64,000 bases of DNA from Pseudoips prasinana (taxonomy: Eukaryota > Arthropoda > Insecta > Lepidoptera > Nolidae). The DNA lies in the NCBI GenBank assembly GCA_951640165.1, contig OX621255.1, forward strand, positions 1,922,001-1,986,000, written 5' to 3'. The translations under genes were made by a program, and so were the position numbers. This document shows, one piece after another, positions 31,916 through 44,110 of this stretch; the stretch's first letter is position 1, and every line of letters begins with the position of its first letter. The notes below the pieces were generated by a model. The model saw only the letters and a program-made list of their open reading frames with translations, did not search any database and had not been told where the DNA came from.

Positions 31916-32285
31916 GATGATGATGTCCTCCCGGCCGAATGTCGACCACGGCGGCCACTCTCAATAGAGATTAGCCAATTGCGCAGGACATATTATAGTG
32001 CACAAGTGTGTGCGCAAACACAGGGCACTTTCTATTCCGTCACTCTCATGATCCGATGACGATTAGCGACACGACCGGAAAGTGGTCAGGTACAGGACCG
32101 ACGGCTTTACGTGCTCTCCGAGGCACGGGGGTATAATACCGCCAGCTCTCAGACTTCGGGCTGATACTGAGAAATTTCTGTTTACGGAAATTCCCAAAAT
32201 CACTTACTGGCCCGACCCGGGATTTGAATCCAGGACCTCATTGTCTGCGGTTGAACACGCTACCGCTAGACCAACGAGGCAGTCA
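31916..32285 (-). repeat. SINE family B, full length
   Basis: The complement runs from gactgcctcgttggtctagc through a B box to ggccgggaggacatcatc. Confidence 0.85.
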
Positions 32286-32438
32286 ATTACCCATCTATAG
32301 ACTAACCGCGAATCTAGTTGCTTAACTTCGTCGATCGCTTACGGACCAGTGAGAGCATCTAGCTAAAAGGTCGTGAGGTATCTACCTGAAGTCTTGTCAG
32401 GTGGAGGTAACTTCTAAGATTTTTTTTTTTATATATAT

Positions 32439-32667
32439 ATAGGGACAATGTCACACAGATCATCCTAGCCCCAAACTAAGCAAAGCTTGTACTATGGGTA
32501 CCAGGCGACGATATACATACTTATATAGATAGATAAATACTTAAATACATAGAAAACATCCATGACTCAGAAACAAATATTCGTGCTCATTACACAAATA
32601 TTTGCACTTACTGGGATTCGAACCCAGGACCACCAGCTTCGTAGGCAGGAGCAACTAGGCTACGGTG
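32439..32667 (-). repeat. SINE family A, small deletion in the A-box region
   Basis: Standard body and B box; the head lacks about 8 bp around the agtggta/ctacca segment, so Pol III promoter function is doubtful. Confidence 0.8.
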
Positions 32668-33124
32668 TTATCTTCCTTTTATTATAATAGTGTTTCTCAA
32701 GAACTATTAAACCATTTTTGATGAGATGATTAAATAGTAAATACAGTTCAAGCCATGAACTTTACGGTATTCACTTAACAGGAAGTTAGATTTCGAAAAT
32801 GCTTCTCTTCAAAGTCGTAGCAATTATAGAAATAATGATGCAACGCATACCATAGACGAACAGAAACCATAGAGAAATTAAGCAGTTATACGATATACCT
32901 TATTTTATATCTGCACTCAAAAAGGATTAGGATAGATCGTGCTTAAAAGAAAAACACTGGGGGGCGCTGATAATATTTGATTTGTAATTTCGTGGATGCT
33001 ATATTTGAGTTATTGTTCTTAGTGCTAGTGTTGGGATAGGATCAATTTGGACTCGCACAGTTAACTTTTGTGGCTGTTCTTGATAAGTTACTAAGTATTG
33101 ATTCCACCTTCCTGATCTAGTCAA
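32668..33124. other. No recognisable feature
   Basis: No coding frame or family identified. Confidence 0.5.
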
Positions 33125-33935
33125 CTATATTTCATCATCAATATATCAGCCGAAAGACTTCCACTGCTAGACCCATCCCTCCTAAGATGTCCACAATGGC
33201 CTAGGATAACAATATTTACCTGGAATAAACCATCGCAATAGGTAAGTCGAACTTCGAAGAAAAGAAAATCTACCTCGGCTGGGCAGCGTTCGGGAAGCTA
33301 TGTAACATCTTATCGTCCAAAGTTATCGTCTCAAGTTCACAGGAGCAGAGATGTTGTTGCTTACTAGGCCATAAAGAGGGTCAAAGTCACGCAAAGATTA
33401 ACAAGTAGAACTATTTTCAAGTTTCACTCCGAGATCCAAAGAAACACACACAGGCAGATAGGTAAAAAAGTAATAGTTATAGTTTTTTGCCCCAGTAGAC
33501 GTAGATTCTGCGAGCTAAGTATCCCACCCACAATTCTTCGGGCTATGTCGGTGTATATACTTGATTTCCCAACGGATTTTGACATTTCTGATTAGATCTC
33601 GCAGGTATACTCCGAGTATAGCCCTCTCCATTGCTCTTTGGGTCACTGTGAGCCTTCTCATAAGGCACATAGTAAGTGTAAGACCACGTCTCTATTCCAT
33701 AAGAACACTGCGGTATTTAAATTTGGACGACAAGATATTACATAGCTCCCCGAAGCCCAGGTGAGTCGGATCCCACAATTGACCTCTCTTTCGAAGTCAG
33801 ACCTAATTGGATATTCTCTCCTAAGTAAATATAGTCGTCTACAAATTCGAGTACCGAGTCTCTAACCTTTACTAGAGTGGGTGCAACAGTAAGGTTCGAC
33901 ATGATATTTGTCTTATCCAAGTCTTATCTGTCGTC
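33125..33935 (-). pseudogene. RTE-like LINE (family 2), decayed 3' part
   Basis: On the minus strand: VLEFVDDYIYLGENIQLG (33738-33920), then diverged blocks matching the YGSETWSL / RVTQRAMERAMLGVSLRDR region, ending in a tcagccgaaagacttccact tail. Many frame breaks. Confidence 0.6.
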
Positions 33936-34229
33936 CAAGTTACATTGTGGGCAAGCCCTCCACGAGGTAGACCCACGATCTTGTTAAGGCAGTTGGAAGC
34001 AACTGGATACGGCTACCGCAGAGCTTCTGTAGATGTGTTTATGGGCGGGTTTAAGTCCAGAAAAAGACTTATTTCGACTGATATGATCTAGATGATGATA
34101 AAAATATACAATTAACTTTAACTAAAAAGGCGTGAGTCTATGTATAACAGTAAAAGCCGTACCTATTTCCGGAACGAAAAAAATACTTTTGATTTTTGGA
34201 CTGTTGAACACAGAATATTTGCTAGGTAT

Positions 34230-34482
34230 AATAATAATATAATATGGGACAATGTCACACATATCATCCTAGCCCCATACTAAGCAAAGCTTGTAGTATG
34301 GGTATCAGGCGACGATATACATACTTATATAGATAGATAAATACTTAAATACATAGAAAACATCCATGATTCAGAAACAAATATTTGTGCTCATCACACA
34401 AATATTTGCACTTACCGGGATTCGAACCCAGGACCACCAGCTTCGTAGGCAGGAGCACTACCAACTAGGCTACGGTGACCGT
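34230..34482 (-). repeat. SINE family A, full length
   Basis: Complete head, B box, body and an (AAT)n end on the plus strand. Confidence 0.85.
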
Positions 34483-34484
34483 CA

Positions 34485-35061
34485 ATTTTGGTATGATGCT
34501 GATATGATGATAATGAATAGTCAAAGTGTACCCATCGACATTTGGACGCGTGAGTGGCTCTATATTCGAAGTAGTCTATGCAAGTGGTGCACGCGCACGT
34601 AACATACGCGAGAACACGGCCGCTCTCAAGGTCACCGTCTCTGGCGCTACGTCACGGTGACGTGCAAAGCCCCTAACATTGGACGAAGTCATTCGGTTCT
34701 CGTCCGAACATATCACTATATATTCCGTTTTAGTAAAAGCTTTTGTTAGTTTAATAGGCTTGCAGTCCTATCTATAAACAGAGAAGAGTTAGGGGGAAAA
34801 CGGAGGGGCTTGTAGTACACATATATGGACAATAAAATAAAATATATGCCGTGTGGCTGCAACATAGAATATCGCCTCCTTATCTCATCTTGTCGAGGCC
34901 TAGTAGTCGAGGGAATATCTCCTAGAGAACGGGCAACAGCGTCTCTCTGTGTACTATGACCATCATACTGCAATCGCCAACCCGTCTGGCAAGCGTGGCG
35001 ACGATGATGGCATATTCCTGCAAACGATAGACACAGCTCCATTGTGAAAAAGCTGACTGCA
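34485..35061. other. No gene; CRE-like palindrome
   Basis: acgtcacggtgacgt at 34649-34663 is a palindrome of two TGACGT-type half-sites. No gene or start is visible next to it. Confidence 0.3.
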
Positions 35062-35160
35062 CGTGTAGCATAGCGGCTAAGACAGTCGCCTCGCCGCTTC
35101 GTGTCGGTTCGAGTCGCGCGCCGGACAACTATTTGTGTGACCCATTATTATAGTATATAA
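35062..35160 (+). repeat. SINE family D head
   Basis: A box tagcatagcggctaagac, B box tcggttcgagtcgcg, then caactatttgtgtgaccca. Confidence 0.6.
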
Positions 35161-35177
35161 TGTATATATATAGTACA

Positions 35178-35406
35178 TAGTGCTCCTGCCTACGAAGCTG
35201 GTGGTCCTGGGTTTGAATCACGGTAAGTGCAAATATTTGTGTGATGAGCACAAATATTTGTTTCTGAGTCATGGATGTTTTCTATGTATTTAAGTATTTA
35301 TCTATCTATATAAGTATGTATATCGTCACCTGGTACCCGTAGTACAAGCTTTGCTTAGTTTGGGGCTAGGATGATCTGTGTGACATTGTCCCTAGATATT
35401 ATTATA
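35178..35406 (+). repeat. SINE family A, 5'-truncated
   Basis: Starts within the head at tgctcctgcctacgaagctg; the body and tail are complete. Confidence 0.8.
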
Positions 35407-35599
35407 CTAGATATTATTCTTATATACCCAAACACAATAATAATGTAATGACGTAATTACGTTGATGTTTTGCCGTTAGTGATGTCATTAGGGCGCATAT
35501 GGAATGCGCAAGATTCGGCAACACATCATGCATTCCATACGTTCGTTTGCTAACCTGTCTTAATTATTTGGTATATTTTTAAATCCTTAGCTCATCGGG

Positions 35600-35753
35600 A
35601 TGGGGGGAAGGGTCAGCAAAACTTATTTGCTGACTCTTAAAGGCCAGCAACGCACCAGCGACTCCTCTGGTGTTGCAAGTGTCCATGGACGGCGGTGATC
35701 ACTTACCATCAGGTGACCCACTTGCTCGTTTGTCCCCCTCTGATATAATATAA
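35600..35753 (+). repeat. Dispersed repeat (aaaggccagcaacgcac family)
   Basis: Contains aaaggccagcaacgcaccag, ctcctctggtgttgcaagtg and gatcacttaccatcaggtga, a string that I recall as a very common lepidopteran interspersed repeat, possibly a LINE 3' end. Confidence 0.45.
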
Positions 35754-36570
35754 AAAGACCGGCCGAGTGCGAATCGGACTCGCCCATGAAGGGTTCCGCA
35801 GCAGCAAGTATTTCAGTTGATTAAATGAAAGGTAAATTGACGTGGATAGTACTATATATTATGCAGCACTGGACACGAGTACACATAATCAAGGATGCCG
35901 CAATTACTTACATATAATCGGTATGTGTAATAGTGTTATCCTGTTATGTACTTATTTTAATGTAAATCTGAATATATTACTAACATAGTTTTTTAAGGTT
36001 ACTGTTACTAGCACTATGGATTCCAGTCCGAAATAAACGAATTTTATTTTATTTATTTATTTATTATTATATGTATAGATAAATTGCGGTTTACGATTTA
36101 TGCCGCATAAAAAAAACTACTTACTAGATCTCGTTTAAACCAGTTTTCGTTGTTAGTTTTCATGGTAATGTACATCATATATTTTTTGTAGTTTTATTAT
36201 TCTCTTATTTTAGAAGTTACAGGGGGGACACTAATTTTTCCACTTTGGAAGTGTCTCTCGCGCAAACTATTCAGTTTAGAAAAAAATGATATTAGGAACC
36301 TCAATATCATTTTTGAAGACCTATCCATAGATACCCCACATGTAGGTGTACGAGGAAAAAAAAAATTTGAGTATCAGATCAATGTATGGGGAAACCCCAA
36401 AATTATTATTCTTTTTCTATTTTTGTGTGAATACATCTAGTTACCAAGTTTCAACAGTACAGCTCTTATAGTTTCGGAAAAAAGTGGCTGTGACATACGG
36501 ACGGACAGACAGACATGACGAATCTATAAGGGTTCCGTTTTTTGCTATTTGGCTACGGAACCCTAAAAAA
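35751..36570 (+). repeat. Interspersed repeat type A with a 240-bp insertion
   Basis: Head and end as in other type A copies; interrupted at 35840-36079. Confidence 0.7.
35840..36079 (+). mobile_element. Retroposed 240-bp fragment with 7-bp target duplication
   Basis: Flanked by taaattg at 35833-35839 and 36080-36086; contains gaaataaacgaattttattt and a T-rich (TTTA)n end. Probably the 3' end of a LINE. Confidence 0.65.
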
Positions 36571-36892
36571 ATAACAGCGCCACTCCATACCATCCCGTGG
36601 TTGTCGTATAAGACGACTAAAGAAAACACCAGGTGAGCAGTCGGCCAGCAGCGCCTCTTGTGTACTAGATACCACCTAAAGGCCAACACGCATGCCATGC
36701 GTGGTGACTATAGCAAACTCCTCCAAATGGTAACGGTATAGATACCTTTATGGGAGGTGGACGATTTGAGGTTATACTTCAGATAACAAGATCAACCGAT
36801 CGAGCATGTTAGTTAGTTGGGCGATAGGTTTCCGCACTTAGCCTCCTAATTGGGCCATTGTGCGTGATACTTGTTTGGCTAGTCAAACCATC

Positions 36893-37212
36893 TTAGTTCC
36901 ATCCAGTCCAGGAGACCACGAAAGCCTGGCCTGAGGGCCTCCTGCAGTGTCTTCGGATCATTTAGGAACTTTGTCCGTTGGTAAGCAACACTCTTGCAGT
37001 GTAGCAGTACGTGTGCTAGTGTATCTTCATTTTCAATACACCCTCTGCACAGGGGGCTGTCTGTGACGCCAATCTTGAAGAGGTGTTTGTTTAGTGTGCA
37101 GTGTCCGGTAATTGTGCCTATCACCATGCGCAGAACCTTCCTGTTCAGGTGTAATAGATTACGCGATAGGCGTTTGTTCAGAGATGGTAGAAATTCTTTT
37201 GTCTGACTGCAT
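36893..37212 (-). pseudogene. LINE ORF2, post-RT zinc-knuckle fragment
   Basis: On the minus strand: FLPSLNKRLSRNLLHLNRK, ITGHCTLNKHLFKIGV, then a knuckle SPLCRGCIENEDTLAHVLLHC (C-x2-C-x8-H-x4-C spacing) and a terminal GLLDWMELRWFD. This T-GH-L..HL..I block follows the RNase H-like region in I/Jockey/R1-type LINEs. Confidence 0.6.
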
Positions 37213-37324
37213 GATTCCAGATCTATCCACTCTTTTTCATGTTTTTGTGATTAACCGATCGAGCATATATTGTGTTTGCCTGCTAAATAATTTCAGTAAG
37301 TGGACCAAATCTCGTGTATATTAT

Positions 37325-37376
37325 CGCTCCGGCGAAACATACTCAATGAGGCCATTGAGTATGTTTCACCGGAGCG
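37325..37376. repeat. Inverted duplication, 24-bp arms
   Basis: Arms 37325-37348 and 37353-37376 (cgctccggcgaaacat...), one mismatch, 4-nt loop. Confidence 0.9.
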
Positions 37377-37539
37377 TCTCAACTGGGCCGTGTTGAAACC
37401 GGTAGTAGAGACACCCGCTGAGTTTGTTTCGCTGGGTCTTCTCAGTTGGGGCGCATTGCATCCGGTGGTAGCATTAAAGCGCGACCGTCGTTATAAACAC
37501 AAGGTCCGCCATAATAATAACATTTAATTCGTACCTTAA

Positions 37540-39004
37540 TATAGACAGAATCATTCAAACAATATGTAGTAAAAATATAGCTACAATTTAAAATTTAGAT
37601 AATTAAACCTACACATGATCCTTGACAATAACTTAATTTCAGTTAGCTAAATATCGTTACTGTTATAAAATAAACCTTATTGTAAATTATTTCCTACAAT
37701 CCGTGTACCTAAATATCTATATGTACCTAGAAATAATTATATATTACTACGAACATGTTCTGACTATTTACAAGTCTACGTGAATAAAAACCTTTTTATT
37801 TATTTATTTTGATATACGTTTTAATAAATCGTTAGATGATGGTCGGGTATTCTCGTAATCTAGTACGTTAGGTTACTCACTCCTAAATCACTTATACATA
37901 TTCTAATACGGGTTTAACCATTTTACTGAGTTTTTACACAATAGTAAATCCTTATATACCATTTTAGCTAAGTTATGCTTACCAACTTTATACGCTAAAA
38001 CATAAGATTCAATACCCTTTCACCAAATCTGCAAATCATAATTTTGTATTTTGCCTTTACAAAGTTCTTGTTCACTCGCCCGAACCCGTTCACTTCAGTT
38101 CACTCGGTCAGTCAGTTACGTGCAACCTCACGGACGGTCTTGTGTGGTTACGGTCACAGAATTAAAAAAAAAGTGAGTGTTCCTTTTTCAAATAGATTCT
38201 AATGTTGTTTATTTTTTAAATATGTTTGTATCCGAATTTAGAAACTTGAATTTTAAATCTGTGTTTAAATTTCGTCTTTTGTTTCCACGGTGAAGTTTTG
38301 ATTTTAGTTTGAAATTGAGTTTGTTTAGCGTGTGTCAAATGTTATGTTTTGCGTAATTTTAACAATATTGACAGAATTGGATTAGAAAGTTGATTTTCGG
38401 TTTGTCAAACGGATATTTATATACATTTTTACATTATAATTAAAATATTCTCCAAGATTTACTAAGTGTGAACCAGTTAGCGCCATTCAAAAGACCTTTG
38501 AAAAGGTTACGCCCTGATTGGCATAAAATGAAAATTGAATATATTTTTTTTTTTGGAAACCAGAATTTGTTCTTGATTTAATATTAATTTGATACACAAA
38601 TCTTGAACAAGTTTATGGCCTTTTTTAGGTTCAATTCTGGTTTAGTGATCGCGAAAATCCAACTGTAGGTATTAAGGTCGTAGGTCGAGAAAATGTAATT
38701 GGGATTCTTCTGACAAGAAAAGCTATCAGTCGCTGCCCAGAGTCAGGAAGTTGCTAATGCATTTTTGAACCTTCCATCTGCGCCAAATCTTGCTTCGATC
38801 GTGGCGATAACCCGTCCATTAGATATTGTGATATAAAAGGTTAAATGAAAAAGTTTAGGAATCAATTATGTCCATATGTTCGCTCACACACTTGTGCACT
38901 GTCGCGTGGTAGGCAAATCTCAGTTAATATTGGCCGCTATACCCATAATTTAGCCATTTGAACTATTATTACTTAATCTTATTTTATTCATATACAAAAA
39001 AAAC
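37540..39004. other. No clear gene in about 1.5 kb
   Basis: 37750-37810 carries a LINE-like 3' end (gtctacgtgaataaaaacct) also present at 52211-52255. 38095-38175 is a weak candidate for a transcription start and first exon (see separate entry). Confidence 0.4.
38095..38180 (+). promoter_or_regulatory. Speculative promoter / first-exon-like site
   Basis: Three arthropod initiator cores (TCAGT) occur within 25 bp, and a splice-donor-like aaaa|gtgagtgt follows about 65 bp downstream. No coding sequence supports it. Confidence 0.15.
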
Positions 39005-39200
39005 TTGAAAAAGAGGCTGTGAGAGAAAGAAAATATGTGCTCGCCTTTCTCTCACTCTCGCCCTACAGTAATATACGTAACGTTACTCTCTCCCTCTTAA
39101 TTTTCGTTCGCTTCGCCCGATCACACTTTTTGTAACGCTCTTTTCACAAATTCAGCAGCTTACTACCCAAGTCGTGTGACCATACAGAGGTTTTACTTCA
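39005..39200 (+). repeat. Dispersed repeat with tacagtaatatacg core
   Basis: gagagaaagaaaat...ctacagtaatatacgtaacg...gatcacactttttgtaacgc. Other copies: 41440-41615 and, inverted, 58665-58880. Family unknown. Confidence 0.6.
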
Positions 39201-39767
39201 ATAATAGAAATCCTTGACAATAATTTAGGTTATGGCCGAACTTTTCATCCAGTTATCTTAATCTCATATAAACTGCACTTAAATGAAAAATATTTTGACA
39301 ATGTGATTCACCATTAGTTTTTATAAGTATCCATGAAATTCCCTTTCAATTCCTTAATATTTAAAGTTTACTGAATAAATGTATTTTCTTCTTCTTTTAC
39401 CTCTTCTTAATCAGTCCGCGTTTTAACGTAGAGCGACGGTTGCACAAAATGTCAAAAATTTAAACTGCAATGCATAATACATATTTCTCTTTTAATTTCC
39501 TCTACTTTAATTTTACATCTTTTATAATACCCAAATTACGTTGTAAAATTTCATATTTATTTTAGCCCCTACTCTCCTTGCCATAGTTAGTTTCCATTCC
39601 CTAGATTGACATAAAAATTAAGCAATTTTTATATTATCACATTAAAATAGCACTTTGAGTGAATTTAAATGGCCACAACAACATACCGAAAAGTAGTAAA
39701 AAGACATTTCAACCTTATAATAATAGGGATATGGTTGGTAATATTACAGAGTATTTCGAGAGTTGAA

Positions 39768-39908
39768 GTACAGACGCCAGCACATCCAGCTACCACAATC
39801 TGTCAAATTTCTTTTATAGATTTTCAACTTTATGACAAAAGTATAAGGGTCACTTTCAATTGGGGAAATTTGACAGATTGGGGTAGCTTGATGTGCTGGC
39901 GTTTGTAC
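39768..39908 (+). mobile_element. MITE (CAGACGCCAG family)
   Basis: Uninterrupted; ends cagacgccagcacatccagc and the complement of tacaaacgccagcacatca. Mirrored at 42617-42757. Confidence 0.75.
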
Positions 39909-39932
39909 CTTTATTATTATTTAAGGGTGCGA

Positions 39933-40222
39933 TAGGGTGTGAAAGAGAATGTAGTCACAAAGATAAAAAAAGGTATCCTGAGATGGTTTGGGTATTTAGT
40001 AAGGCTGAAGGAAAGAAGTATACCTGGCCTGTGTGAATGGGACAACCGGAAGGAGAAGACCTCTTAGAACATTCTCTGACCAAATCGGAGACGTTCTCAA
40101 GAAAGGCAAAAATATAATGAGAGTAAACGAGGCAAAAGAGGTGTGCAAAGACCATGTCAAATGGAACGTTGTCTCTGCCTATCCCTCTGGGAAACAGGCG
40201 TGAATCTATGTATGTATGTAAT
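39933..40222 (+). pseudogene. LINE family 1, degraded 3' fragment
   Basis: gtgtgaaagagaatgtagtc, ggtatcctgagatggtttgg, gaaacaggcgtgaatctatg and a (TATG)n end. The mirrored copy is at 42303-42592. Confidence 0.7.
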
Positions 40223-40923
40223 AATCCAATCAATATAATATAATAGTTTTTACCATTCAATTTATTACATATATGAACTAGTTACTTACGTAAAATCTAA
40301 GGGCCTATGTACAATATTGATAGCGCTGCCAACGCGCGTCTAACGGAATTAAAACGCTCTACACACGCAACTTAGTCATAATACTATTACGTAACTCTTT
40401 AACTCATTGATATCCAAAAATGAACGGCTTTAAGTCAGTCACCAGCGTTAAACTTGATGCAAATCCACACGAGCTTTAGTTTGTGCCCTAAGAACGTCTG
40501 TGAACGCGATATCTGTAAGACAAGACCTCTGGTGGGACGTTGGTTTGCAACCGTGTAGAAGATGGTTTAGAAAATCTCGTGGTAATATACACAAACCAAT
40601 CTATCGTATTCGCTTGTCCAGAATGTACCTACGTCCGTAAACGTGTCGCGTCTACCAGCGGTCTCCATTCTCCATAACCCTTAATTAGCATTCGTATCGA
40701 TAAAATGGCCTGTCTGATCTCCAGTCGAACGAGAGATCTTTTCGCGTATGAACATACATCAACAACTGCACAAAACTTCCCAACAACAACTAACTTTCAT
40801 ACATCTCGATGTCGCGTCGGTAACTACCCTGAGTCGAAGTAAGAATCCCAAATGGCGTGCTAGATGCCTTGAGCCCACGCTTGCCTTTTTGCTTGGTGAC
40901 AGCATGAGAAAAATATAAAACTT

Positions 40924-41100
40924 CTAGCTGTGCCCCGTGATTTTACCCGCGTTATACTTTATATATTACAGCTTATGTGTTAATCCAGGGTGTCAGCTAA
41001 CACCATACCAAATTTTATTAAAGTCGCTCCAGCCGTTTAGACGTGAAGAAGTAACAAACATACACACTCACAAACTTTCGCCTTTATAATATTAGTGTGA
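40924..41100 (-). mobile_element. Small Helitron-like element
   Basis: CTAG with gctgtgccccgtgattttac at one end and ctttcgcctttataatatta at the other; inverted relative to 4799-4924. Lies in the spacer of the large inverted duplication. Confidence 0.55.
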
Positions 41101-41791
41101 TTATGATGATTTATCTATTTTGTCTATCTATTTTGTCTTCCAAATAAAAGCATTGGATTATGTTCAAACAATTTGTTTAATATTTTTACACGATAGGACT
41201 AGAATAAAATCAGTAACTTTAGAATGGTAAAACTAGGTATTGAATAAATATACAAATGGTGTAAAAATTGTGTAATAATAGTTCTTAAGGAACTTGAATT
41301 TAGATGTGTACGTAATTTAGGTTAGGAAAATTATTTAGCTGCGTAACTGAACAACGTCTAAAACATAAACTTGCAGAGAATGCAAAAAAAATAACTAGTA
41401 TGCTTAAATCCACTCGACTACAGTAAAACTTAGATATACAAAGCGTCACTGGCTTTGAGAGAAAGAAAATGTCTGCTCCCATCTCTTGCCTATACAGTAA
41501 TATACGAAACGTTACTGTCTCTTTTTCGATCCATACTTCCCATAACACTCTCGTCACGCATTCGCTGGTTTACTCCCCAATTCAAGAGAGCCAAATGAAG
41601 TTTTACTTCAAATTTATAGACTTTTAATACAAAAATGACAACCATCTAACGCATATTGTAAAGGGAGTCCAAAAATAATGGTTTTGAACACATTAAGCAT
41701 TCGAGTGGAAATGAGAAATGATTTATTTATTGCAATCGATCGACGTCGGCCATAGTTTCATGTTTAAGTGTAAAATTAGTTCTTTAGAATC

Positions 41792-42015
41792 ATACCATTT
41801 ATTTGGATGATTATTTTATAAGTACACTTACTTGGGTTTGATCTTGAGTGGTTCATGGTTCTTTTTTTATTTACATTTCATTAATAATATAAAATTCGAT
41901 TTCAATGTTGTGGATAGACTAGTCCTTTGCAACTGCAGGATAAGCCAGGATCAACATAGGTATTTAATGAAAGGACATTAAGAGGCTCACCTCTTAATGT
42001 CCTTTCATTAAATAC
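41792..42015 (+). repeat. 224-bp direct repeat, copy 1
   Basis: Identical by eye to 43413-43636. Its last 56 bp form a hairpin (26-bp arms 41960-41985 and 41990-42015, loop ctca) that ends exactly at the repeat boundary. Confidence 0.95.
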
Positions 42016-42018
42016 GCT

Positions 42019-43413
42019 CGTTCACAGACGTTCTTAGGGCACAAACTAAAGCTCGTGTGGATTTGCATCAAGTTTAACGCTGGTGACTGACTTAAAGCCG
42101 TTCATTTTTGGATATCAATGAGTTAAAGAGTTACGTAATAGTATTATGACTAAGTTGCGTGTGTAGAGCGTTTTAATTCCGTTAGACGCGCGTTGGCAGC
42201 GCTATCAATATTGTACATAGGCCCTTAGATTTTACGTAAGTAACTAGTTCATATATGTAATAAATTGAATGGTAAAAACTATTATATTATATTGATTGGA
42301 TTATTACATACATACATAGATTCACGCCTGTTTCCCAGAGGGATAGGCAGAGACAACGTTCCATTTGACATGGTCTTTGCACACCTCTTTTGCCTCGTTT
42401 ACTCTCATTATATTTTTGCCTTTCTTGAGAACGTCTCCGATTTGGTCAGAGAATGTTCTAAGAGGTCTTCTCCTTCCGGTTGTCCCATTCACACAGGCCA
42501 GGTATACTTCTTTCCTTCAGCCTTACTAAATACCCAAACCATCTCAGGATACCTTTTTTTATCTTTGTGACTACATTCTCTTTCACACCCTATCGCACCC
42601 TTAAATAATAATAAAGGTACAAACGCCAGCACATCAAGCTACCCCAATCTGTCAAATTTCCCCAATTGAAAGTGACCCTTATACTTTTGTCATAAAGTTG
42701 AAAATCTATAAAAGAAATTTGACAGATTGTGGTAGCTGGATGTGCTGGCGTCTGTACTTCAACTCTCGAAATACTCTGTAATATTACCAAGCATATCCCT
42801 ATTATTATAAGGTTGAAATGTCTTTTTACTACTTTTCGGTATGTTGTTGTGGCCATTTAAATTCACTCAAAGTGCTATTTTAATGTGATAATATAAAAAT
42901 TGCTTAATTTTTATGTCAATCTAGGGAATGGAAACTAACTATGGCAAGGAGAGTAGGGGCTAAAATAAATATGAAATTTTACAACGTAATTTGGGTATTA
43001 TAAAAGATGTAAAATTAAAGTAGAGGAAATTAAAAGAGAAATATGTATTATGCATTGCAGTTTAAATTTTTGACATTTTGTGCAACCGTCGCTCTACGTT
43101 AAAACGCGGACTGATTAAGAAGAGGTAAAAGAAGAAGAAAATACATTTATTCAGTAAACTTTAAATATTAAGGAATTGAAAGGGAATTTCATGGATACTT
43201 ATAAAAACTAATGGTGAATCACATTGTCAAAATATTTTTCATTTAAGTGCAGTTTATATGAGATTAAGATAACTGGATGAAAAGTTCGGCCATAACCTAA
43301 ATTATTGTCAAGGATTTCTATTATTGAAGTAAAACCTCTGTATGGTCACACGACTTGGGTAGTAAGCTGCTGAATTTGTGAAAAGAGCGTTACAAAAAGT
43401 GTGATCGGGCGAA
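42019..43413 (-). repeat. Right arm of the 1.4-kb inverted duplication
   Basis: Inverted copy of 39112-40506, sandwiched between the two 224-bp direct repeats with only 3 extra bases (gct) at 42016-42018. Confidence 0.95.
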
Positions 43414-43636
43414 TACCATTTATTTGGATGATTATTTTATAAGTACACTTACTTGGGTTTGATCTTGAGTGGTTCATGGTTCTTTTTTTATTTACATTTC
43501 ATTAATAATATAAAATTCGATTTCAATGTTGTGGATAGACTAGTCCTTTGCAACTGCAGGATAAGCCAGGATCAACATAGGTATTTAATGAAAGGACATT
43601 AAGAGGCTCACCTCTTAATGTCCTTTCATTAAATAC
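43413..43636 (+). repeat. 224-bp direct repeat, copy 2
   Basis: Copy of 41792-42015 including its terminal hairpin (43581-43636). Confidence 0.95.
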
Positions 43637-44041
43637 CATCTCAGGCATATCCCAGAGTATCGCGAAATTTACGCGTTACATCCGCGTTAACGGCGCGTTT
43701 AAAAGACCCAGTGTGCTCAGGCCCTAAGCGTTACAATGTACGTGGTGACTTTAATTACCACAAATTGACAGTAAAATTGAAATTTTATGTAACCGCCATG
43801 TTATTTACATTTAATAACAAATGTGTCAAATTGTGAATAAATGGAGATTAAATAATTGAACTTTGGATTAGACATTGACGTTTTATTAATTAAGTTTCAA
43901 TAATCAAATGTCAAATCATAGATAATAATGATTAAATGCAATATAATTAAGTTTATTCAGTAAGTTTTAGTATATTTTATAGTAGAATTAATACGAGTGG
44001 GATTCTGATTTACCATTTAAAATAAGTAACTCTTTAGTGGC
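43637..44041. other. No recognisable feature
   Basis: AT-rich; no coding or repeat family identified. Confidence 0.5.
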
Positions 44042-44110
44042 GCAATGTATAAGATTCTAAAACAGCCTTCCCTGTACTATGGCAACCAGACAACTGATAA
44101 TCATACTTAT
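44042..44110 (-). repeat. SINE family C, left part split by piggyBac
   Basis: Reads ccctgtactatggcaaccag, acaactgataatcatactta; the rest of this SINE is at 46814-46965. Confidence 0.65.

Larger units (their letters stand above)
39112..40506 (+). repeat. Left arm of the 1.4-kb inverted duplication
   Basis: 1395 bp, matched by 42019-43413 in inverted orientation with equal length. I found one substitution in the compared parts (39736 region). It contains a MITE (39768-39908) and a LINE family 1 fragment (39933-40222). Confidence 0.95.

Noticed and set aside
34691..34708. Second 5S rRNA-like piece (ggttctcgtccga)
   Set aside because: A match of about 14 nt without the neighbouring 5S promoter boxes; chance is likely.
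39669..39935. 88-codon frame, repeated in inverted orientation at 42590-42856
   Set aside because: It runs through a MITE and changes character inside it; the duplication is explained by the large inverted repeat, not by coding conservation.
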